From: Alteromonadaceae bacterium Bs31
Lineage (GTDB): Bacteria; Pseudomonadota; Gammaproteobacteria; Pseudomonadales; Cellvibrionaceae
Assembly: GCA_900177435.1 (NCBI GenBank)
Contig: FXAI01000008.1
Coordinates: forward strand, 176,689 to 240,688
Direction of reading: 5' to 3'
Length of the DNA: 64,000 bases
Below, in pieces: positions 62,630-64,000 of this stretch. The notes below the pieces were generated by a model that did no database searches, was not told the origin of the DNA, and was given only the letters and a program-made list of their open reading frames with translations. Position 1 is the stretch's first letter; each line of letters begins with the position of its first letter. Made by a program: the position numbers and the translations under genes.

Positions 62630-62881
62630 CTATATGGTTAACTCCTGCCCGTATCCAACATCCTTTGCTGCGTTAAAATGCGGAATATTCTCTGAAGGGG
62701 TATTCCACTTCTGCTCCCAATCCGAATCTGGAGCAACTAGAAGCCAGCCACCAAAACCATCAATGCTCTTCATAGCGTCTGTATTGGGCGTCGGAGATCA
62801 GTCGGTATTACGCCAACCCACATTTTCAGGGTGAACGGTGATTGAGAATAAAATTAATATTATACCTAAGGTATTTCTCAT
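62630..62881 (-). pseudogene. Broken secreted-protein gene with in-frame TGA
   Basis: The minus strand has an ATG at 62881 behind AAAGGA, a signal peptide-like start (MRNTLGIILILFSITVHPEN), and then a TGA at codon 28. The same frame continues for 55 codons to TAG with GFGGWLLVAPDSDWEQKWN and NIPHFNAAKDVGYGQELTI, a pattern I recall from a family of periplasmic proteins of about 150 residues (family name not known to me). The part after the stop is too short, so the 3' end is also missing. Both defects indicate a pseudogene, adjacent to an attC-like site, so probably a decayed cassette. Confidence 0.6.
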
Positions 62882-62893
62882 GGCTTCCTTTGC

Positions 62894-63005
62894 AGCTAAC
62901 GTCGCTATGACCTGCGGCCAAAGTAGAGCCGGTTTTGGGCCTAAATGGCCGTAGGCCATATGGACCTGCACCACTCCGTTCGGTCTGGTGAATGAGGCGT
63001 TATGT
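62894..63005 (+). mobile_element. attC-like recombination site, first of two
   Basis: The stretch begins with AGCTAACG and ends with GGCGTTATG, giving the imperfect terminal pairing TAACG/CGTTA; its inside has further inverted segments and the words TGGACCT and TCCGTTC also present in the second site. The end coincides with the stop of vapC. It fits the layout of integron attC sites, although the left core deviates from RYYYAAC. Confidence 0.55.
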
Positions 63006-63401
63006 TTTTACGGAAACCGAGCGTAGGTTTAAGTGTTCTGAAAATGGCAGGAAGTCTCGGTCGGTATAAAGTAGAGGCAGCTTCTCCTCGATACAAAAGG
63101 AGCCAATTATAATGTCGGCTGTTTTTCTAATGGTGATTCCTTTCTTTCGAAGCTTTCTGTATTTGTCGGCTGCTTTTAGAGCAAGAGTGGGGCTTAACAT
63201 TTGGAAATGATGCAGGCTGCTAAGGTATTTTTTTGCCGTGTTGTAGTCTTTATCTAGGCGAAACCCTTGTAATATTTCGAGTGCAATGAGGTCACCAATA
63301 GCAACTTCTTGCTTGCCTAGAGCGACATCCAGTATATTGGTCTCATCGGTGATTAATCCATTGAAATAATCAATCCATACGCTGGTATCCACAATTATCA
63401 T
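63000..63401 (-). CDS. vapC: VapC-family PIN-domain toxin
   Basis: A 133-residue type II toxin. PIN-domain acids: D5 in MIIVDTSVWIDYF, E near residue 42 (LIALEILQGF), D in ADIIIGSFC and D in LYTDRDFLPF; together they form the Mg2+ site of a site-specific RNase acting on tRNA or rRNA. The ATG overlaps the vapB stop by four bases. Its stop codon lies inside the left attC-like site, which indicates a cassette packed end to end. It runs opposite to the presumed cassette direction, so it needs its own promoter. Confidence 0.9.
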   Translation of the reverse strand: MIIVDTSVWIDYFNGLITDETNILDVALGKQEVAIGDLIALEILQGFRLDKDYNTAKKYLSSLHHFQMLSPTLALKAADKYRKLRKKGITIRKTADIIIGSFCIEEKLPLLYTDRDFLPFSEHLNLRSVSVKT

Positions 63402-63592
63402 TTATCGGTTCTCATGCTTTCAAGGTCGCCTTCCCACTTTAGCTTTCCTCTTAGGCTTCGAATGTCGGCCTGCTTTTTGAGCTTTATTAAGGCCTTGAGA
63501 CCCTCTTCTACAGCTTCTTTCTTAGTTTGTAAGCCTGTCGCTTTAAGGGCATCTGCCATCAGTTTGTCATCAATTACTATATTTGTACGCAT
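63398..63592 (-). CDS. vapB: VapB-family antitoxin
   Basis: A 64-residue antitoxin beginning MRTNIVIDDKLMADALKATG, a ribbon-helix-helix DNA-binding domain of the VapB type, followed by a flexible toxin-binding tail (LRGKLKWEGDLESM). The open frame reaches 63658, but ATG 63592 behind AGGTG is the normal start. The first gene of the vapBC operon; the complex should repress its own promoter at the nearby inverted repeat. Confidence 0.88.
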   Translation of the reverse strand: MRTNIVIDDKLMADALKATGLQTKKEAVEEGLKALIKLKKQADIRSLRGKLKWEGDLESMRTDK

Positions 63593-63602
63593 ATTGCACC
63601 TA

Positions 63603-63630
63603 TGTGTATATGGTGTTAGTCTAGTACACA
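63603..63630. promoter_or_regulatory. Candidate VapBC operator
   Basis: TGTGTA at 63603-63608 is inverted as TACACA at 63625-63630, 11 bases upstream of vapB. The position is right for autoregulation by a ribbon-helix-helix antitoxin. Only the six-base arms are seen; not verified. Confidence 0.5.
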
Positions 63631-63650
63631 TTATGGCGTAAGTGCAGAAA

Positions 63651-63745
63651 CATAACAAGGTTCGCCAACATCGCCCGCAAGCGGGCTGGACCTCCGTTCC
63701 GGCGCTTGCGCGCCTCCACTACGGCCGTTGCTAGCGGCGTTATGA
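63651..63745 (+). mobile_element. attC integron recombination site, second of two
   Basis: It begins CATAACAAGG and ends GGCGTTATG, so the outer ends CATAAC and GTTATG are perfect complements. ACATAAC fits the RYYYAAC core on the left, and GTTATGA is close to GTTRRRY on the right. Between them are GC-rich inverted segments (CCCGCAAGCGGG; GCTAGCGGC) and the 95-base length is normal for attC. It lies between vapBC and the next gene, as expected for a cassette boundary. Confidence 0.75.
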
Positions 63746-63754
63746 GTAGGTATC

Positions 63755-64000
63755 GTGACTAAGAAAGCAATTATTTTCCTATTATTGACGCTCTCAGTAT
63801 TTGAGGCGAGTGCATGTGAGAATTTAAAACCTCAGAACAGCGAATATATCATTGACGTTAATAGGTACTCCCACCCAGGAGAATCCTGTATTAGCTACAC
63901 CGTTCTATTTAGCAAGATAACACCAAAAACTCCGAATAACTTTTTAACGGGAGTCCGAATTGGTCTGGTGTCGGATTCAAACAAAGAAGTATTCTCTTCA
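63755..64000 (+). CDS. Secreted cassette protein, cut by window end
   Basis: A GTG start 10 bases after the attC site, with GTAGG upstream, opens an 82-codon frame to the window edge. The N-terminus MTKKAIIFLLLTLSVFEASA is a signal peptide; the mature part begins CENLKPQNSEYII and continues with FLTGVRIGLVSDSNKEV. No family recognised. The plus orientation and position right after attC fit a promoterless integron cassette gene. Confidence 0.65.
   Translation, partial: MTKKAIIFLLLTLSVFEASACENLKPQNSEYIIDVNRYSHPGESCISYTVLFSKITPKTPNNFLTGVRIGLVSDSNKEVFSS

Noticed and set aside
62634-62834. Plus-strand 66-codon frame
   Set aside because: The opposite strand gives a better gene-like reading (ribosome-binding site, signal peptide, protein-like continuation), so this is taken as its shadow.

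Overview
The window reads as chromosomal DNA of a marine, polysaccharide-degrading gammaproteobacterium, most likely in or near Cellvibrionaceae (Saccharophagus, Teredinibacter and Cellvibrio relatives). The main reason is two secreted multidomain proteins whose modules are joined by long poly-serine linkers and carry CBM2, CBM3-like and CBM10 cellulose-binding modules. The assignment is inferred from gene content; no rRNA or tRNA gene was seen.

Layout. 1-6.5 kb: the 3' end of ubiV (anaerobic ubiquinone synthesis), a secreted GH9 cellulase, an FMN reductase, a SulP anion transporter and a YaiI-type protein. 6.8-16.3 kb (minus strand): a periplasmic binding protein overlapping a membrane GGDEF diguanylate cyclase, two paralogous periplasmic proteins, and an RND pump with its adaptor, whose promoter region holds interleaved inverted repeats. 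16.5-21.5 kb: a four-gene outer-membrane lipoprotein operon (TPR, two LPP20-like proteins, LpoB-like), an esterase lipoprotein and a small CxxC protein. 21.8-25.8 kb (minus): a compact three-gene unit of an unrecognised protein, a PLP decarboxylase and a class III nucleotide cyclase.

26.8-41.2 kb is the most unusual block. A sequence close to a sigma-32 heat-shock promoter precedes hflK-hflC. These are followed on the same strand by a small unknown gene, cbpA-cbpM, a PTS enzyme I with no HPr or EII nearby, a Crp/Fnr regulator, two GT4 glycosyltransferases (one fused to a toroid-like domain, one to a mannose-6-phosphate-isomerase-like cupin) and two different GH130 proteins. Together they suggest a stress-linked mannoside synthesis and turnover system.

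41.4-48.4 kb is a light and DNA-repair group: a renalase-like flavoprotein, DUF523/DUF1722 protein, FeS-type photolyase, PhyH dioxygenase, SDR and a CPD photolyase. 48.5-53.6 kb holds housekeeping and small regulatory genes (VF530, YfbR, winged helix, NYN/OST-HTH, a kinase-like protein, an inositol phosphatase family protein, SMI1/KNR4). 53.7-58.4 kb has a six-copy 15-bp repeat, a 939-residue DUF349 protein and a secreted DUF6748-like protein.

59.2-64 kb begins with a CBM2/PQQ-dehydrogenase/CBM10 protein, a plausible redox partner for cellulose oxidation, and a NUC1 nuclease. It ends in what looks like an integron cassette array: a pseudogene with an in-frame TGA, two attC-like sites bracketing a vapBC module, and the start of another secreted-protein cassette that leaves the window. 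No integrase gene is visible.
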